Below are positions 6,268 through 8,554 of a stretch of DNA of 8,554 nt, one piece after another; within the stretch, counting starts at the first letter, position 1; each line of letters starts with the position of its first letter. The notes beneath the pieces were generated by a model. That model ran no database searches, was not told the DNA's origin, and saw only the letters and a list, made by a program, of their open reading frames with translations. The translations under genes were made by a program, and so were the position numbers. The stretch is from Gemmatimonadota bacterium (lineage in GTDB: Bacteria > Gemmatimonadota > Gemmatimonadetes > Gemmatimonadales > GWC2-71-9): positions 1-8,554 of the forward strand of contig QHUF01000302.1 of NCBI GenBank assembly GCA_003221075.1, written 5' to 3'.

Positions 6268-6302
6268 TTACACATTCGATCTAGATCAGAAGAACGGGAG
6301 GA

Positions 6303-6842
6303 CTAATGCTCCAGAACGAAACCAGCCACAAAAAGCAGCGCCAATGCGGTTTTTGCGTCTGAAATCACGCCGCTTCGGATGAGTTCCAGTGCCTCCGATA
6401 ACGGCTTTGGCAGCACCTCGATGAATTCGTCCGGCTCCCGCGCATGCTTGTCCGCGGTGAGATCCGCGGCCCAGAACAGGTGGATGCGTTCGTCTGTGAA
6501 CCCGGGCGTTGTCCATATAGTAGTAAGACGCTCGACCCGCCCGGCTTTCACACCGACCTCTTCCAGCAACTCCCGTTGCGCACATACCCGCGGATCTTCT
6601 CCAGGATTCAACCGCCCCGCGGGGATCTCGATCAGCGTCCCGTCCGTGGCGTATCGGTACTGCTGAATGAGCAGGATCGTGGGGTCGTCACCGTGGGGAT
6701 CCGAAGCAAACGGAACCACCGCGGCGGCTCCCGGGTGCCGGATGATTTCGAGCTCTCCCGTGGAGCCGTCGGGAAAGCGTACCGTATCCGCGTCCAGGTT
6801 TATGACCCGCCCAGTATGAATGCGTTTACTGTCGAGCTTCAT
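6303..6842 (-). CDS. Nudix hydrolase, ADP-ribose pyrophosphatase type
   Basis: 179 residues. The Nudix box GX5EX7REUXEEXGU is perfect: Gly76, Glu82, Arg90-Glu91, Glu94-Glu95 and Gly97-Val98 (AQRELLEEVGV); its glutamates bind the catalytic divalent metals. Pro113 in TTPGFTDERIHLF lies 16 residues past the box glycine, the marker used for the ADP-ribose pyrophosphatase subfamily. The N-terminal part (GRVINLDADTVRFPDGS, LEIIRHPGAAAVVPF) and IQQYRYATDGTLIEIPAGRL also fit NudF-like enzymes. Likely reaction: ADP-ribose to AMP and ribose 5-phosphate in the cytoplasm; other nucleoside-diphosphate sugars are possible, since the subfamily is not fully specific. ATG 6842 has AGGGAG a few bases upstream. 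It follows the DUF218 gene by 18 bases, so the two are probably co-transcribed. The stop is TAG at 6305-6303. Confidence 0.92.
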   Translation of the reverse strand: MKLDSKRIHTGRVINLDADTVRFPDGSTGELEIIRHPGAAAVVPFASDPHGDDPTILLIQQYRYATDGTLIEIPAGRLNPGEDPRVCAQRELLEEVGVKAGRVERLTTIWTTPGFTDERIHLFWAADLTADKHAREPDEFIEVLPKPLSEALELIRSGVISDAKTALALLFVAGFVLEH

Positions 6843-6860
6843 CGTGCTCCCTGATTCCGT

Positions 6861-7457
6861 TTAACGCTGGAACAGCCAGGTGAAAGGCACCTTGAACCCT
6901 TCGGCGAACAGGTAGCCGGCGTTGCGCCGCACGTTGGCATGAATGGGTGAGCCGGTCGCGGGCGACGTGTAGGGTGTCAGGCCCAGCCGTCTCGCAATGA
7001 TTTGCAACCGCAGCATGTGAAACCCGTCGCTGACCAGCAGGACGCGGCGGCTGTCTCGGCCATCGAACCAGCGCTTGACCTGATCGATCGATGTGAAGGT
7101 GTCGTGTCCGCCGACGAGGGGAAGCACTGCGTTGTCAGGGATGCCGAGTCGGACGAGATAGTCGCGCCCGACGTTGGCTTCATTGAGCGAGTCGCGGACG
7201 CCGACGCCTCCCGTGACCAGCACCGTCGGCGCCAGGCCGCGCTGGTAGAGTGTCGCGGCGTGATCGAGTCGGGCGCGAAAAACGGGGGAAGGCCGGCCGT
7301 TGTACTGCGCGGCACCGAGCACGACGATCGCCTGCGAACGGCGGGTGTCGTCCTGACGGGCGGCCCACCAGACCTGCACGAAGGTGACGACGTAATAGAG
7401 GAGCGCGGCGAGGAGCACGACGACGCCGACTCGCCGCGCGAGCTTCCAGCCGCTCAC
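6861..7457 (-). CDS. DUF218/YdcF-SanA-ElyC family membrane protein
   Basis: 198 residues. An N-terminal membrane helix at about 9-28 (RVGVVVLLAALLYYVVTFVQ) is followed by a DUF218 domain at about 42-180: AIVVLGAAQYNGRPSPVFRARLDHA at 43-67, VLVTGG at 79-84, the N-EA-YLVRLGIPD stretch at 92-108, and VLLVSDGFHMLRLQIIARRLGL at 139-160. These are the family's conserved nucleotide-binding-like blocks. Members such as SanA and ElyC affect envelope permeability or peptidoglycan assembly, but the reaction is not established, so only an envelope-linked role is inferred. The start is GTG at 7457, overlapping the gltX stop as GTGA. No good ribosome binding site precedes it, suggesting translation is coupled to gltX. 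Confidence 0.88.
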   Translation of the reverse strand: MSGWKLARRVGVVVLLAALLYYVVTFVQVWWAARQDDTRRSQAIVVLGAAQYNGRPSPVFRARLDHAATLYQRGLAPTVLVTGGVGVRDSLNEANVGRDYLVRLGIPDNAVLPLVGGHDTFTSIDQVKRWFDGRDSRRVLLVSDGFHMLRLQIIARRLGLTPYTSPATGSPIHANVRRNAGYLFAEGFKVPFTWLFQR

Positions 7458-8554
7458 GCGCCGCTGTCGAGCCGGTCGCGGGCGGCGCGGAGGCGGTGCA
7501 GCGTGCGCTCACGACCGAGCAGGTACATCGAGTCGAACAAAGGCAAGCCGGCGGCCCGACCTTCGACCGCGGTGTAGATCACGTGCATGCCCTTCCGGGG
7601 CTTGATGCCGAGCTTCTCGAAGACGGGCCGGATGTCGAGGTCCTCGCTGCGGTCCCACGGGCACGAATCGACGTGCTCGATGACGGCGTCGAGGATCTCG
7701 CCCGCCCGCTCGGTCTGCTCGAGGCGGTCCCACGATGCCGGGTCGATCGTGAACGCCTGCTCGTCGACGAACAGGAAGTCCATCTGCTCCACCAACGCGC
7801 CGAGGGTGGCGGCGCGTTCTTGCCCGATGCGCAGCGCTCCGTGGAGGACATCCGGCTCGAGCCGGTCTCCGAATCGCGCCTGCGCGGCCGGAAGGACGCG
7901 CCGCTCGAGCTCGTCGATGTCGAGACGGCGGATCCATTCGCCGTTCATCCAGTCCAGCTTCTGATGGTCGAAGAAGGCGGGTGAATGGACGACGCGGGCC
8001 AGGTCGAACTCGGCGACGAGCTCGGCCCGGTCGAGGAGTTCGCGGCCGTCCTCAGGTCCCCAACCGAGCAACGCCAAATAGTTGAGTACCGCCTCTGGGA
8101 GGTAGCCGGCGTCGCGAAACTCCTCGAGGGCGACGGCACCGTGACGCTTCGAGAGCTTGGCGCGGTCGGCACCCACGATCAGGGGCAGGTGGGCGTACGC
8201 GGGGCGGCGGGTCGAGCCGAGCGCCTCCCGAAGCGCGAGCACGCGGTGGGTGGTGTCGAGCAGGTCCTCTCCCCGGATGACGTGCGTGATCGCCATCTCG
8301 ATGTCGTCGGCCGCGTTGGCGAGGAAGAACAGCGGCGTGCCATCCGAGCGGACGATCACGAAGTCGGGAATGGTCGCCCACTCGACGCTCACCTCCCCCC
8401 GGATGAGGTCGCTGAAGGTGCTGGTGCCGTCGTCGGGCGTGCGGAACCGGAGTGAGCGGGGGCGGCCCGCGGCGGCGAGCGCGGCCCGCTGCTCGGTGTC
8501 GAGGTCGCGGCAGTGGCCGTCGTAGCCGGGAGTGCGGCCGGCCGCCCGGGCCGC
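7454..8554 (-). CDS. gltX: Glutamate--tRNA ligase (partial, N-terminus beyond right edge)
   Basis: 366 residues are visible; the frame stays open to the right edge and the N-terminal catalytic part with the HIGH motif is outside the window. Seen in the fragment (numbered from the edge): GYDGHCRDL at about 10-18, matching the conserved Y-x-G-x-C-R segment of bacterial GluRS; VEWATIPDFVIVRSDGTPLFFLAN, leading to HVIRGEDLLDTTHRVLAL (tRNA acceptor/active-site segment); KLSKRHG at 133-139, the KMSKS-class ATP-binding loop; FFDHQKLDWMNGEWIRRL; and a helical C-terminal anticodon-binding region ending in GLPLFDSMYLLGRERTLHRLRAAR. The enzyme charges tRNA-Glu (or, as a non-discriminating form, also tRNA-Gln); this fragment does not decide which. 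Downstream it overlaps the DUF218 gene by 4 bases. Confidence 0.96.
   Translation of the reverse strand, partial: AARAAGRTPGYDGHCRDLDTEQRAALAAAGRPRSLRFRTPDDGTSTFSDLIRGEVSVEWATIPDFVIVRSDGTPLFFLANAADDIEMAITHVIRGEDLLDTTHRVLALREALGSTRRPAYAHLPLIVGADRAKLSKRHGAVALEEFRDAGYLPEAVLNYLALLGWGPEDGRELLDRAELVAEFDLARVVHSPAFFDHQKLDWMNGEWIRRLDIDELERRVLPAAQARFGDRLEPDVLHGALRIGQERAATLGALVEQMDFLFVDEQAFTIDPASWDRLEQTERAGEILDAVIEHVDSCPWDRSEDLDIRPVFEKLGIKPRKGMHVIYTAVEGRAAGLPLFDSMYLLGRERTLHRLRAARDRLDSGA

Noticed and set aside
6278..6287. Perfect 10-bp palindrome GATCTAGATC after the Nudix stop
   Set aside because: Too short and isolated to assign; no loop for a terminator and no T-run, so it is noted only.
6093..6302. 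tRNA, small RNA or riboswitch in the largest intergenic region
   Set aside because: No cloverleaf, CCA end or known riboswitch core was recognised by eye; only short dyads are present.
6444..6854. 136-codon plus-strand frame opposite the Nudix gene
   Set aside because: Antisense to a gene with a perfect Nudix box; no independent coding evidence.

Overview
The window is a GC-rich bacterial chromosome segment, apparently free of mobile elements. All nine recognisable genes lie on the minus strand, so transcription runs from high to low coordinates. The strong G/C third-position bias and the set of genes present suggest a soil-type bacterium. Gemmatimonadota is my best guess, by impression only; no rRNA or other marker here proves it.

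In transcription order the first block (8554 to 6303) is: the 3' two-thirds or so of a glutamyl-tRNA synthetase gene (gltX, cut by the right edge), a DUF218/YdcF-type membrane protein overlapping it by 4 bases, and, 18 bases later, a Nudix hydrolase of the ADP-ribose pyrophosphatase type. A 210-base intergenic region follows (6093 to 6302), the largest non-coding stretch here. It is unusually rich in short inverted repeats and AT-rich tracts and probably holds a terminator and/or the promoter of the next block.

The second block (6092 to the left edge) is: an ECF-type sigma factor, a strong stem-loop, a zinc-finger single-pass membrane anti-sigma factor, the DNA polymerase III delta subunit (holA), a secreted TPR-like/SPOR-domain protein, the mismatch-repair ATPase mutS, and the start of a lipoprotein with a TonB-like C-terminal domain (cut by the left edge). 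From holA onward, genes overlap or nearly abut (ATGA, then GTGA, then 1 base between mutS and the lipoprotein), which points to one operon with translational coupling.

The functions are mainly housekeeping: tRNA charging, nucleotide clean-up, clamp loading, mismatch repair, envelope maintenance and one sigma/anti-sigma switch. I see no defence system, CRISPR array, biosynthetic cluster or other clearly new multi-gene system. The items most worth a second look are a perfect four-copy 8-bp tandem repeat right after the start codon of the SPOR gene, upstream of and translationally adjacent to mutS; the strong stem-loop between sigma and anti-sigma genes; and the possible placement of mutS and holA under an ECF sigma operon.
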